Source of the DNA: Anaerolineaceae bacterium
Lineage (GTDB): Bacteria > Chloroflexota > Anaerolineae > Anaerolineales > Villigracilaceae
DNA: 32,993 nucleotides
Reading direction: 5' to 3'
Assembly (NCBI GenBank): GCA_009885525.1
Contig: VFKN01000186.1
Location: 1-32,993, forward strand
The translations under genes and the position numbers were made by a program. The notes beneath the pieces are model-generated. The model ran no database searches. It was given only the letters and a program-made list of their open reading frames with translations, and was not told the origin of the DNA. Of this stretch, positions 1 to 8,302 are shown one piece after another (the first letter of the stretch is position 1; the number at the start of each line of letters is the position of its first letter).

Positions 1-102
1 AAACAGATCCCACCCATGTCCCTTTTGGTGACAAAGCGCGCTCGTGAACTCAACCTCAGTTGCTCGTGGGGCTGAGTGACTCTCCCCTAATTTTTGAGAT
101 GA

Positions 103-1116
103 TACGAATATCTTGGATTTCTAATTGCCACACTGATCACAGGTGTACTTGCAGATCGCTTTGGGCTAAAAAGCGTAATGTTACTGGCGGGCATGTTTTT
201 AGGAATCGGAGTCGGTGGATACAGCATCTTTCAATCCGCAATATTGCTTTCAGGTTCACTCTTCGTACTTGGGTTGGGATTGGGCGCGCTTGAACTTGGG
301 CCAAATGCGATCATCATCAGCCTGCATCATAAGCACAAAGGACTCTATCTCAACCTAATGGCAGTCCTGCATGGATTAGGCTCCCTGATCGCGCCGCTTT
401 TAGCCGGCTGGTTATTAAGTTTGAATGTATCCTGGCGCGTGATTTATCGTTGGGACATTCTTCTAATTGCCTTATTCGTATTTATTTTTATCTTCCTGCG
501 CTTTCCCAAAGCAGAAGAAAAAACGCAGCTCGATTTCCGTCACATCCCGCAAATTGCATTCAAGGGGCAATTGCCATGGTTTTATACTGCCATCACTTTT
601 TATGTTGCAGCAGAGATCGGCATGGCATCCTGGCTGGTTACTTTCCTTCAAGAAATTCGCAACACATCAGTGACGCAAAGCAATCAATCGCTTTCGTTGT
701 TTTTTGCCATGATCATGGCAGGGCGGTTACTTGGAGGTTTTTTTGTTCATCGCGTTGGCTATTTACGATCCATTCTTTTCGTAACCATTGGGGCGCTGTT
801 TTGTATTATCGCCGGCTTGTTCGGCCCCAAAGAAACCTCCTTTCTGTTGCCGCTTACGGGCTTTTTCTTTTCAATCATTTTCCCCACCATTACAGCGGCA
901 GTTTCTGACACGCATACAGAAAACGCAAATACCATTCTCGGCGTACTCTTTACCTTTGCGGGTTTTGGCGGCATGATCGGCCCCTGGCTGATCGCATGGG
1001 GCAGCGACTTGTTCGGTCTACAAACAGGTCTCTCGTTTATTGTTATGTTTATAATGATATTGCTCGTCTCAGTCGTAATTCTTATAAAAAGAATTTCACA
1101 TGGACAAAAAACTTAA
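103..1116 (+). CDS. MFS transporter, 5' end frameshifted or missing
   Basis: This is a major facilitator superfamily permease, probably for a small organic solute; the substrate cannot be told. The open frame starts after a TGA at 100-102 and reads YEYLGFLIATLITG then GVLADRFGLK, the typical end of TM2 and the loop 2-3 motif A (G-x-L-A-D-R-x-G). About ten further hydrophobic segments follow to the stop at 1114-1116. The first in-frame ATG is at 178, which lies after motif A, so it is not a credible native start. TM1 and the start codon are absent from this frame. A second frame carries GLSDSPLIFEMI just upstream (about 72-107), which would suit the stretch before TM2, so a small frameshift near 105-110 is likely, either real or a sequence error near the window edge. 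It stands alone, 132 bp before the ABC ATPase. Family call is good; gene integrity is doubtful. Confidence 0.75.
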   Translation, partial: YEYLGFLIATLITGVLADRFGLKSVMLLAGMFLGIGVGGYSIFQSAILLSGSLFVLGLGLGALELGPNAIIISLHHKHKGLYLNLMAVLHGLGSLIAPLLAGWLLSLNVSWRVIYRWDILLIALFVFIFIFLRFPKAEEKTQLDFRHIPQIAFKGQLPWFYTAITFYVAAEIGMASWLVTFLQEIRNTSVTQSNQSLSLFFAMIMAGRLLGGFFVHRVGYLRSILFVTIGALFCIIAGLFGPKETSFLLPLTGFFFSIIFPTITAAVSDTHTENANTILGVLFTFAGFGGMIGPWLIAWGSDLFGLQTGLSFIVMFIMILLVSVVILIKRISHGQKT

Positions 1117-1186
1117 CCCCCGCATGTGCAGGGCGGATATGAAGCGCTATTATCAAATCTCGATCTGAAAATAGCCGCAGAAATAT

Positions 1187-1216
1187 GCGACAAATTTTTC
1201 TCATTCAGTTTATAAT
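1187..1216 (+). promoter_or_regulatory. Predicted sigma70-type promoter of the ABC ATPase gene
   Basis: A perfect -10 hexamer TATAAT lies at 1211-1216. A partial -35 (GCGACA, 4 of 6 to TTGACA) is at 1187-1192 with an 18-bp spacer. The gene start at 1249 with ribosome site GGAGG is about 30 bp downstream. Sequence match only. Confidence 0.45.
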
Positions 1217-1248
1217 CAGGTCACTATATTCTTTGATTGGAGGCTACT

Positions 1249-2349
1249 ATGGCAAGTGTTACATTTCAAAATATTGTGAAAAAGTTCGGCGATCTAACGA
1301 TCATCAAAGACCTTAACATCCAAGTTGAGGACAAAGAATTTCTCGTGCTGGTCGGTCCCTCAGGCTGCGGAAAGACAACCGCTCTGCGCCTGCTGGCTGG
1401 CTTGGAAGAGATTACCGATGGGCAGATCATCATTGGTAATCGCGTGGTGAATGATGTTGCGCCCAAAGACCGCGATATTGCCATGGTATTCCAATCTTAT
1501 GCGTTGTACCCGCACCTTTCGGTGTACGACAATATGGCGTTTGGTTTGAAACTACGCAAGACGCCGAAAGAGGAAATCAAACGTCGCGTAAGTGAAGCTG
1601 CGGAAACGCTCGGCATTACCGATCTACTACAGCGCAAGCCGCGCCAGCTCTCCGGTGGTCAGCGTCAGCGCGTAGCAGTGGGACGCGCCATCGTGCGCGA
1701 GCCGAAAGTATTCCTGTTCGATGAACCGCTCTCCAACCTCGATGCGAAACTGCGTGTGCAAATGCGCGCCGAGATTAGCAAGTTACATCAGCGCCTGCAA
1801 ACTACTTTTATTTATGTAACTCACGACCAAACCGAAGCCATGACCATGGCGACTCGTATTGCCGTCATCAATAAAGGCGATTTGCAGCAATTGGATACAC
1901 CGCAAATGCTTTATGACCATCCCGCGAATCTTTTTGTGGCTGGCTTTATTGGCTCACCTGCGATGAACTTCTTCCCTGCAAAAATCATCAAGGAAGGCGA
2001 TAAGATGATTGTGGATACAGAAGATTTCAAGGTGCAGATTCCTCCCGCTTTAACAGGACCATATCAGGGCATGGATGGAAAACGCGTGATCTTCGGCATC
2101 CGCCCCGAGAATATCCACGATCCGGAATTCGCGCCCACGAATATCAGCGGCGAGAAAATCAACGTCAAAGTGGATGTGACCGAATTGATGGGCAATGAAA
2201 CTTTGTTGTATCTTGTCAGCGGGAAAAACACATTCGTTGGTCGTGTTGACCCCCGCTCGCATTTACGGGTTGGTCACTCAACCCAGGTAATCCTTGATAT
2301 GGATAAGTTCCACATCTTCGATGCAGAGACCGAAAAAGCAGTTCGCTAA
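1249..2349 (+). CDS. ugpC: Sugar ABC transporter ATPase (UgpC/MalK/MsmX family)
   Basis: Cytoplasmic ATPase that powers carbohydrate import through binding-protein-dependent permeases. It shows Walker A (GPSGCGKTT), Q-loop (VFQSYALYPH), signature LSGGQRQR, Walker B with catalytic Glu (VFLFDEPLSNLD) and switch His (YVTHDQTEA). The C-terminal ~130 residues form the TOBE/MalK-type regulatory domain (FIGSPAMNFF, then FGIRPENI). The 366-residue length is normal. I chose ATG 1249 because GGAGG (1239-1243) sits 5 bp upstream; a TTG at 1237 would put the ribosome site inside the gene. It has its own promoter and terminator and no permease beside it. Such orphan ATPases often serve several importers, so it is a good candidate partner for AglEFG at 7193-10929 (inference). 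Glycerol-3-phosphate or maltose specificity cannot be separated from sequence. Confidence 0.9.
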   Translation: MASVTFQNIVKKFGDLTIIKDLNIQVEDKEFLVLVGPSGCGKTTALRLLAGLEEITDGQIIIGNRVVNDVAPKDRDIAMVFQSYALYPHLSVYDNMAFGLKLRKTPKEEIKRRVSEAAETLGITDLLQRKPRQLSGGQRQRVAVGRAIVREPKVFLFDEPLSNLDAKLRVQMRAEISKLHQRLQTTFIYVTHDQTEAMTMATRIAVINKGDLQQLDTPQMLYDHPANLFVAGFIGSPAMNFFPAKIIKEGDKMIVDTEDFKVQIPPALTGPYQGMDGKRVIFGIRPENIHDPEFAPTNISGEKINVKVDVTELMGNETLLYLVSGKNTFVGRVDPRSHLRVGHSTQVILDMDKFHIFDAETEKAVR

Positions 2350-2368
2350 GCAAACCTAATAAAATAAT

Positions 2369-2399
2369 AAAACAGTCAGGCTAAACGCCTGACTGTTTT
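2369..2399 (+). terminator. Rho-independent terminator after the ABC ATPase
   Basis: A perfect 13-bp stem (2369-2381 with 2387-2399, core CAGTCAGGC/GCCTGACTG) has a 5-nt loop TAAAC. It is flanked by an A-run and a T-run, so it can act in both directions. Confidence 0.85.
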
Positions 2400-2445
2400 A
2401 TTTAAGAACTTAGAAGTTAAATGCTTGTTTTTGTACAAGGACTTT

Positions 2446-2516
2446 TAAACACAAAGGACACGAAGTACATGAAGGTTTTAAGGTCTTCCTTTGTGACCTT
2501 TGTGTCCTTCGTGGTA
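2446..2516. repeat. Dispersed-type inverted repeat (ACAAAGGACACGAAG family)
   Basis: The left part (about 2450-2475) and right part (about 2487-2513) are imperfect inverted copies built on ACAAAGGACACGAAG and CCTTTGTGTCCTTCGT. The element lies between two convergent genes and codes for nothing I recognise. The look is that of a short, mobile-type intergenic repeat; other copies outside the window are presumed, not seen. Confidence 0.5.
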
Positions 2517-2560
2517 AAGCCTTTTTGGTTTCGACTTGTCCGATTTAAGAGAAGGGATAT

Positions 2561-4498
2561 TTACTCAAGCACAAAAAAATCAAGCGCTTCGATTAGTATA
2601 TTATTTTTACTTGGGACTTCGCTTTTTCCATGCAGATGCTTTTTGCCATGTATTGAATATTGTCCCAAAATTCGTGCGGGGATGGCTTGGGGTTCTTCGG
2701 AAAAATTTGCGAAGATGACAGCGCGCTTGCCAGTGTGTGTTCGCATAAAGCCAAACACATGTTCATTCTCGGTGGGGATGACTTCCATCTCACCTCCTGT
2801 AAAAGCCTCGTGCTGCTTGCGCAATTGGATGAGTGTTTTCAATCCTTGAAAGACTCTTCCTTCAATGGTCTGCGGGTCATTCCTTTTTGCATATTTCTCC
2901 CAATCGGCGCGCGGACGATGCGCCCAGCGGCTGTCTCTCTCGTGAGCGGGATCATCTCGGTAGGCGTAGTCGTTGAGGGTTCCAATCTCATCGCCAAGAT
3001 AGATCAGGGGAATACCCCCAACAGTTAAGATTACTCCGTGAATTAATAGGATGCGGCGAATGGCAAGTTCCACTTCGTTTGCACCTTCCTCGTGCAAAGC
3101 CTTTTCCAATCCTGAAAGCGAGGCGCAGGTGCCGCTGATACGGCAATCACCCGTGAGTGGATTTTCCTGAAAAGGCAGGCCGCGCGCAAAACTGCCTTTG
3201 AATCTGCCGCGATAAAATTCATTGAGGAAGCGGCGATGGTCGTTGCCATTGACACCAAGCAGCGCTGCATCTTCATCCGAGAAGGTCCAGCCGATATCGT
3301 CATGGACACGCACATAATTAACCCATGCGGTTTCAGGATGAATTTTGAAGCGCATTGCCAATGCCTGTGACAATAAATCTATTTTGCGGGTTGCAAGCGA
3401 ATTCCACAACAACGCCATCAGCAGCGGATTATATGAAAGCTGACACTCGTTCGGCGAAATATATTTGACAACATCATCGGGATGCACAATCGCTTCTGAT
3501 TTGAATAACAATGCGGGCGCGGCGATGCGGGCAACCGCATTGAAGGCCTGTATTAATATGTGCGCTTCTGGCAGGTTTTCGCAGCCCGTGCCGAGTTGTT
3601 TCCAAATGAAAGCGACTGCATCCAGACGCAATACTTCCACGCCTTGATTGGCGAGGAAGAGCATTTCCTCAGCCATATGGTTGAAGACAGCGGGATTGGC
3701 ATAATTTAAATCCCATTGATAACTGTGGAAGGTTGTCCACACCCAGCCACCTTCTTTGAATAGATCGGGAAAAAAAGTGAATGTACCCGCGTGTTCTTCC
3801 GGAAATATTTCCCTGAGATTTTGCTCGTAGAGGTCAGGCATCTTTCGGTCCGGGAAAATGCGATAGAAGTCCGCGTAATCTTCATCGCCATTTTTTGCGC
3901 GTTCCGCCCAGAGATGTTCATCCGCTGTATGGTTGAAAACCAAATCCACGACCAGGCTTATACCGGCTTGACGAAATTCGCGCGCGAGAGAAGCGAGTTG
4001 CGCCATCGTACCGAGCGGCGGATGCACTTCACGATAACTGCTCACTGCATAGCCGCCATCATTTTCACCTTCGGGCGCTTTGAAGAGCGGCATGAGATGA
4101 AGATAGGTAATGCCAATCTCTTTGAAGTATGGAATTTTAGACTTCAAGCCTTCGAGATTATTTGCGAACAAATCCACGTAGCAGACTCCGCCCAGCATTT
4201 TATTCGACTGAAACCAAAGCGGATCTTTGTCCCGGGTATCATCCAGTTCGCGCAGATCGAGAGGTCGAGTGAACCATGAAGAAGCCAGGGTTACAAGTAA
4301 ATCTTCAAGATAGAAAAAGAAATCATAGCGTTCATGATAAATGCTGAAATATAATTTAAAGAGTTGGGGAAAATGTTTGTGCAAGCGCGCTGAAAAAACC
4401 AGCCAGCCTTGGGGGTCATTGGCAATTTTTTCTTTTAGTCTTTCCTCCACGCGCGGAAGCAGACGTTTGAAAGTTTTTTGTGATTCTCGTTCAGGCAT
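2561..4498 (-). CDS. ams: Amylosucrase (GH13 subfamily 4)
   Basis: Moves the glucosyl unit of sucrose onto an alpha-1,4-glucan and releases fructose (EC 2.4.1.4), with some hydrolysis. The 645-residue length matches characterised amylosucrases (~636). Visible are the N-terminal helical domain (~1-95), then the TIM barrel with region I DLVFNH (185-190), nucleophile Asp293 in [12 protein letters not shown], acid/base Glu335 in FKSEAIVHP, and His399-Asp400 in [10 protein letters not shown]. Other family landmarks are [25 protein letters not shown] and [10 protein letters not shown]; the C-terminal beta domain ends at 645. The closely related sucrose hydrolases share these motifs, so a hydrolytic bias is possible. 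It starts 6 bp after the fructokinase gene on the same strand, which couples fructose release with fructose phosphorylation. It is third in the treS-fructokinase-amylosucrase unit. Confidence 0.93.
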   Translation of the reverse strand: MPERESQKTFKRLLPRVEERLKEKIANDPQGWLVFSARLHKHFPQLFKLYFSIYHERYDFFFYLEDLLVTLASSWFTRPLDLRELDDTRDKDPLWFQSNKMLGGVCYVDLFANNLEGLKSKIPYFKEIGITYLHLMPLFKAPEGENDGGYAVSSYREVHPPLGTMAQLASLAREFRQAGISLVVDLVFNHTADEHLWAERAKNGDEDYADFYRIFPDRKMPDLYEQNLREIFPEEHAGTFTFFPDLFKEGGWVWTTFHSYQWDLNYANPAVFNHMAEEMLFLANQGVEVLRLDAVAFIWKQLGTGCENLPEAHILIQAFNAVARIAAPALLFKSEAIVHPDDVVKYISPNECQLSYNPLLMALLWNSLATRKIDLLSQALAMRFKIHPETAWVNYVRVHDDIGWTFSDEDAALLGVNGNDHRRFLNEFYRGRFKGSFARGLPFQENPLTGDCRISGTCASLSGLEKALHEEGANEVELAIRRILLIHGVILTVGGIPLIYLGDEIGTLNDYAYRDDPAHERDSRWAHRPRADWEKYAKRNDPQTIEGRVFQGLKTLIQLRKQHEAFTGGEMEVIPTENEHVFGFMRTHTGKRAVIFANFSEEPQAIPARILGQYSIHGKKHLHGKSEVPSKNNILIEALDFFVLE

Positions 4499-4504
4499 AA
4501 TGTT

Positions 4505-5419
4505 TTAATTCTCAGGCAGGGCTTGTTGAGCCAGTGCCAATGCGCCAAGTACGCCCGAGAGATTTCCAAGCCCGGGATGAACGATATAGTTTTCAATATT
4601 CTCAAGAATAGCCGGGGATTGAATATAGCCATGAATGAGATCCCGCATCCGCTTTTGAATACGCGGCAACAAATGCGGCAACTGACCTACTCCGCCGCCC
4701 AGGATGATGCGCTGCGGAGAAAGTGTATAGGCATAAGTCGCGAGGGCGTATGAAATATATTCAACTTCCAAATCCCAGGCAGGGTGATCTGGGGGGAGCG
4801 CACTGCCGCGTTGCGCCCATCGCTTTTCAATGGCAACACCCGAGGCGAGACCTTCAAAGCAATCTGCATGGAAAGGACAAACTCCGCCAAACGGGTCTTT
4901 TGTTTTATCGTGCGGGAGCGGGATATGTCCCATTTCAGGATGAAGCAAGCCGTGAAGTAACTTTCCTTCCACGTATGCGCCGCCGCCAATACCCGTGCCA
5001 ATCGTGAGGTAGATGAAAGTATTCAATCCCTGCCCGTTGCCCCAGCGCCATTCACCTAGCGCTGCGCCATTAACATCTGTGTCAAAGGCAATCGGAATAT
5101 CAAATGCCGAGCGTAAAATTCCAACCACGTTGGCGTTTGTCCAGCCGGGTTTAGGTGTCGGGAGGATATATCCATATGTGGACGAAGCGGGATTCGGGTC
5201 AAGCGGACCAAAGCACGCAAATCCGATGGAGGCGAGTTTTCCAAAATTAGTCTCTTGTAATTTGAAGAAGTTCACTACCTGCGCCATTGTCTCTTTGGGT
5301 GTTGTTGTTTCGAAGCGGATTTCCGCGCGGATATCCTCGGGCCCAGTACCAACCGCGCAGACAAATTTCGTCCCGCCGCCTTCGATGCCGCCGTAAATGG
5401 GTTTGGTTTTATTTGCCAT
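4505..5419 (-). CDS. ROK-family fructokinase
   Basis: Predicted to phosphorylate fructose with ATP to fructose-6-phosphate (EC 2.7.1.4). The N-terminal phosphate loop GGIEGGGTKFVCAVG (10-24) is the form seen in bacterial ROK fructokinases. The catalytic base is Asp115 in DTDVNGAALGE, followed by TIGTGIGGG (139-147). The ROK zinc site is visible as His170, Cys181, His184 and Cys187 (CPFHADC). The 304-residue length is usual. Its first 11 bp overlap the end of treS and its stop is 6 bp before amylosucrase, so translation is probably coupled. The partner enzyme makes free fructose, which supports fructokinase over glucokinase or mannokinase, though side activities are common in the family. Confidence 0.88.
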   Translation of the reverse strand: MANKTKPIYGGIEGGGTKFVCAVGTGPEDIRAEIRFETTTPKETMAQVVNFFKLQETNFGKLASIGFACFGPLDPNPASSTYGYILPTPKPGWTNANVVGILRSAFDIPIAFDTDVNGAALGEWRWGNGQGLNTFIYLTIGTGIGGGAYVEGKLLHGLLHPEMGHIPLPHDKTKDPFGGVCPFHADCFEGLASGVAIEKRWAQRGSALPPDHPAWDLEVEYISYALATYAYTLSPQRIILGGGVGQLPHLLPRIQKRMRDLIHGYIQSPAILENIENYIVHPGLGNLSGVLGALALAQQALPEN

Positions 5420-7007
5420 GCAATTTCATCCAGTGATAAGAATATGGGTTTAAGTTCAGGCTTTGAATGTTTTGCATTTCATCACTTAATAAATTGATAT
5501 ATTCGCCTTGATATTCAGCGGGAAGGATAAAGGATTTGGCGGCATCACCAAAGTTGTGAACTACGAGTATTTTTTCTTCGCCGTATTCGCGCGCGTACGC
5601 GAGAATACCTGGGTCATTTGATTCGATAAATCGAATCGTTCCGCGCCCGAAGGCGTGATGTTCTTTGCGAATATGAATCATGCGGTGAAGGGCGTGAAAA
5701 AGCGAATCTGGATTCGCGAGTTGTGTCTCCGCGTTAACATGCTGGAAGTCATAATCCCCTTTTACCATTTCAGTAAATGGTGTGCCATTTGTAAAACCTG
5801 CATTGGGTGAAGTATTCCATTGCATGGGCGTGCGAACGCCATTGCGGTCGGGGAGGTTGAGGTTATCGCCCATGCCGATTTCATCTCCATAATAGATGAT
5901 GGGCGACCCGGGTAGTGTGAATAATAACGAGTTGATCAACTCGATCTTGCTGCGCTTGTTATTGAGGATGGGTGCCAGTCTGCGGCGGATACCGAGGTTG
6001 AGAATCATTTGAGGTTCAGGTGCAAATTCGCGCCACATTAATTCGCGTTCTTCATCCGTCACCATTTCGAGGCTGAGCTCATCGTGGTTGCGTAGAAAAA
6101 TCGCCCACTGACAATTTTCGGGAATTTTGGGTGTGTCTTTTAATATCTCAATAATCGGTGCGGGGTTGTTTTGCGCAAGGGAAAGAAAGATGCGCGGCAT
6201 AAGCGGAAAATGGAAGGCCATATGAAACTCATCGCCGCTGCTGAAGTATTGGCTGAGTTCTTTTGGCCATTGGTTGCTTTCAGCAAGCATGATGGCTTCG
6301 GGAAATTCGCTGTCAATTAAGTGGCGGATGCGTTTGAGATAAGTGTGTGTTTCGGGCAGGCTTTCGCAGTTTGTTCCTTCGCGCTCGAACAGATAGGTGG
6401 GTGCATCGACCCGGAAGCCGTCAATACCGAGGGTGAGCCAGAAGCGCACGACATTCAGCATTTCATCCTGCACAACAGGATTATCAAAATTCAAATCAGG
6501 CTGAGAAGAGAAAAAACGATGCCAGTAATATTGTTGTGTTTTTTCGTCCCAGGCCCAATTGGATTTTTCAATGTCACCAAAAATGATGCGCACGCCTTCG
6601 TATTTTTTATCGGTGTCGCTCCAAACATAGTAATCACGATAAGCGGAATTTTTATCTGCGCGCGATTTCTGAAACCAAAGATGCTGATCGGATGTGTGAT
6701 TCAAAACCAGATCCATAATGATGCGGATGTCGCGGGCATGCGCGGCGGTAACCAGCGCTTTGAGATCATCCAGTTTGCCATACTCATCTGACACGTCGTA
6801 GTAATCTGCTATGTCATAGCCATCATCGCGCAAAGGGGATGGGTAGATGGGCATGATCCAAATGCAATCCACGTCGAGATTTTGAATGTAATCCAGTTTT
6901 TCAGTTAACCCGCGCAGGTCGCCATGCCCATCACCGTTACTATCCTTGAAGGCGCGCAAAGATATTTGATAGAAGACTGCGTCTTTGTACCAGAGTTTGT
7001 TGTTCAT
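5409..7007 (-). CDS. treS: Trehalose synthase (maltose glucosyltransferase, GH13_16)
   Basis: Interconverts maltose and trehalose in the cytoplasm (EC 5.4.99.16). The 532-residue protein starts WYKDAVFYQISLRAF and has PSPLRDDGYDIADY, region I DLVLNHTSDQH (~99-109), YYWHRFFSSQPDLN, nucleophile Asp201 in GFRVDAPTY, EREGTNCESLPETH, acid/base Glu243 in MLAESNQWP, AFHFPLMPR, and His308-Asp309 in FLRNHDELSLEMVT. These are TreS hallmarks and separate it from oligo-1,6-glucosidase. There is no fused maltokinase domain, and no mak gene is nearby. It is the first gene of a minus-strand unit with fructokinase and amylosucrase. A clear ribosome site is not visible before the ATG. A folded leader element lies 52 bp upstream. 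Confidence 0.92.
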   Translation of the reverse strand: MNNKLWYKDAVFYQISLRAFKDSNGDGHGDLRGLTEKLDYIQNLDVDCIWIMPIYPSPLRDDGYDIADYYDVSDEYGKLDDLKALVTAAHARDIRIIMDLVLNHTSDQHLWFQKSRADKNSAYRDYYVWSDTDKKYEGVRIIFGDIEKSNWAWDEKTQQYYWHRFFSSQPDLNFDNPVVQDEMLNVVRFWLTLGIDGFRVDAPTYLFEREGTNCESLPETHTYLKRIRHLIDSEFPEAIMLAESNQWPKELSQYFSSGDEFHMAFHFPLMPRIFLSLAQNNPAPIIEILKDTPKIPENCQWAIFLRNHDELSLEMVTDEERELMWREFAPEPQMILNLGIRRRLAPILNNKRSKIELINSLLFTLPGSPIIYYGDEIGMGDNLNLPDRNGVRTPMQWNTSPNAGFTNGTPFTEMVKGDYDFQHVNAETQLANPDSLFHALHRMIHIRKEHHAFGRGTIRFIESNDPGILAYAREYGEEKILVVHNFGDAAKSFILPAEYQGEYINLLSDEMQNIQSLNLNPYSYHWMKLHGK

Positions 7008-7058
7008 TTTGTATTGTCACCATAGTCTTAGCGGGGATTCTCTACCGTATACATAAAG

Positions 7059-7113
7059 CCTAAAGGTCTGCTTTACCTTCGTAAATTCTCAATTAACGAG
7101 AAAGACCTTTAGG
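7059..7113 (-). repeat. Compact inverted element able to fold as a three-way junction, upstream of treS
   Basis: Read on the minus strand, an outer 11-bp perfect stem (CCTAAAGGTCT with AGACCTTTAGG) encloses two adjacent small hairpins: TTCTC-GTTAATT-GAGAA and TTTAC-GAAG-GTAAA, then a 2-nt linker GC. Every base of the 55-bp element is assigned to a stem, loop or short joint. It lies between the aglG terminator and treS and could be a leader RNA structure or a short mobile repeat. Both strands can form it. Confidence 0.6.
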
Positions 7114-7154
7114 GTTTTTTACAAGGGAAATAAAAGCGGGGAAAGAGAGTCCAA

Positions 7155-7190
7155 ATAAAAAATGGACTGGGTGCCCAGTCCATTTTTTAT
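7155..7190 (-). terminator. Terminator of the aglEFG unit
   Basis: Perfect 17-bp arms (7155-7171 and 7174-7190, core ATGGACTGGG/CCCAGTCCAT) with a 2-nt loop and six A and six T bases at the stem base. It starts 3 bp after the aglG stop and separates the importer from treS. Confidence 0.88.
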
Positions 7191-7192
7191 GA

Positions 7193-8302
7193 TTAACCTT
7201 TGACTGAGCCTGCCAGCAATCCGCGTACAAAATATCTTTGCAAAGCGAAGAATACAGCCAATGGCAATAACATGCTAATGAATGCGCCGGATGTGAGCAA
7301 GTGCCAGTCCTGTCCTTTTTCGCCAACCAGCGCGGCCAGCGCACTTGTGATTACGCGATTCTTATCGCCGAGAAATACCAGAGCCACGAGATAATCATTC
7401 CAAACCCAGAGGAATTGGAAGATGGCAAATGAAGCCAGCGCGGGAAAGGATAGGGGCAGAATCAGGTTCGTGAAAATCGTGAAGTGAGAGGCGCCGTCAA
7501 TAAACGCGGATTCAAGAATATCGCGCGGCAATTGATTGATATAGTTGAACAGTAAGTAAATTGCAAGAGGCAGACCAAAACCGGTATGCGCCAGCCAGAC
7601 CGCGAGGAAAGTACCATTCAGGTTGAGTCTTGTGTAATCCTGTAGGATCGGCACAAGCGCAATTTGTAATGGCACAACCAGCAATGCCACGACCATGGTG
7701 AAGAGAAGTTTGCGCCCGGGGAAGTTCATCCACGCGAAACCGTAAGCCGCGAAGCAGGCAATTAAAATCGGGATTACTGTAGCAGGAACAGCAACTGCAA
7801 TGGAGTTCAAGAAGGCGCTGCTAAGGTCATTTCCCTTGCGGGTGATCTCCTGACCGCTGCCGTCTTTAAAATGAATTTCCTTGCCGGTCAGGACATTTTT
7901 ATAATTATCCAAAGAAAGGGTTGTTTCGAACCATTGCCATTTAAGCGCTTGAGTTTCGACAAGTCGCGTTCGTTTATTTCCATACCAGGTCATCTGGCTG
8001 CCATCCGGCATCACGACACCCGCACGCCATTCTTCAAAGGTGTGGGTTACACCTTCAATGGTGATGGGGCCGTTGACATCCACGGCTGGATCAATATTAA
8101 TCTCACCCGTTTTGATAAATGCCTTGTGCGGAAAGACCGTCCACCAGCCTGTCTTGAAAATATCCTCGCTGTTACGGAACGACGTAATGAAGATACCCAG
8201 GGTCGGCACAAGCCAGATAACGCAAATGATGATCAAGGTTAAGTTGACGAAAAAATTGGACAAGGCCTTTTGGCCTTTGTAACTACGAGTTGACTTGTTC
8301 AT
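7193..8302 (-). CDS. aglG: Alpha-glucoside ABC transporter permease AglG
   Basis: Inner-membrane permease of the MalG type, one of two channel subunits. TM1 is at about 18-41. A long extracytoplasmic insert (~45-155) precedes the transporter core, as in the AglG branch of the family, and the run SFRNSEDIFKTGWWTVF resembles that group. The core has five more helices, with the EAA loop (ESAFIDGASHFTIFTNLILP, ~264-283) that docks on the ATPase. The protein ends FVRGLLAGSVKG, a common end for MalG-like subunits. Length is 369 residues. Its ATG shares one base with the stop of aglF (TAATG), so translation is coupled. A strong terminator follows at once. The substrate is probably an alpha-glucoside such as sucrose, maltose or trehalose. 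Confidence 0.85.
   Translation of the reverse strand: MNKSTRSYKGQKALSNFFVNLTLIIICVIWLVPTLGIFITSFRNSEDIFKTGWWTVFPHKAFIKTGEINIDPAVDVNGPITIEGVTHTFEEWRAGVVMPDGSQMTWYGNKRTRLVETQALKWQWFETTLSLDNYKNVLTGKEIHFKDGSGQEITRKGNDLSSAFLNSIAVAVPATVIPILIACFAAYGFAWMNFPGRKLLFTMVVALLVVPLQIALVPILQDYTRLNLNGTFLAVWLAHTGFGLPLAIYLLFNYINQLPRDILESAFIDGASHFTIFTNLILPLSFPALASFAIFQFLWVWNDYLVALVFLGDKNRVITSALAALVGEKGQDWHLLTSGAFISMLLPLAVFFALQRYFVRGLLAGSVKG

Noticed and set aside
2421..2849. 142-residue plus-strand frame across the repeat and the amylosucrase 3' end
   Set aside because: Its start is the translated inverted repeat and the rest is antisense to amylosucrase.
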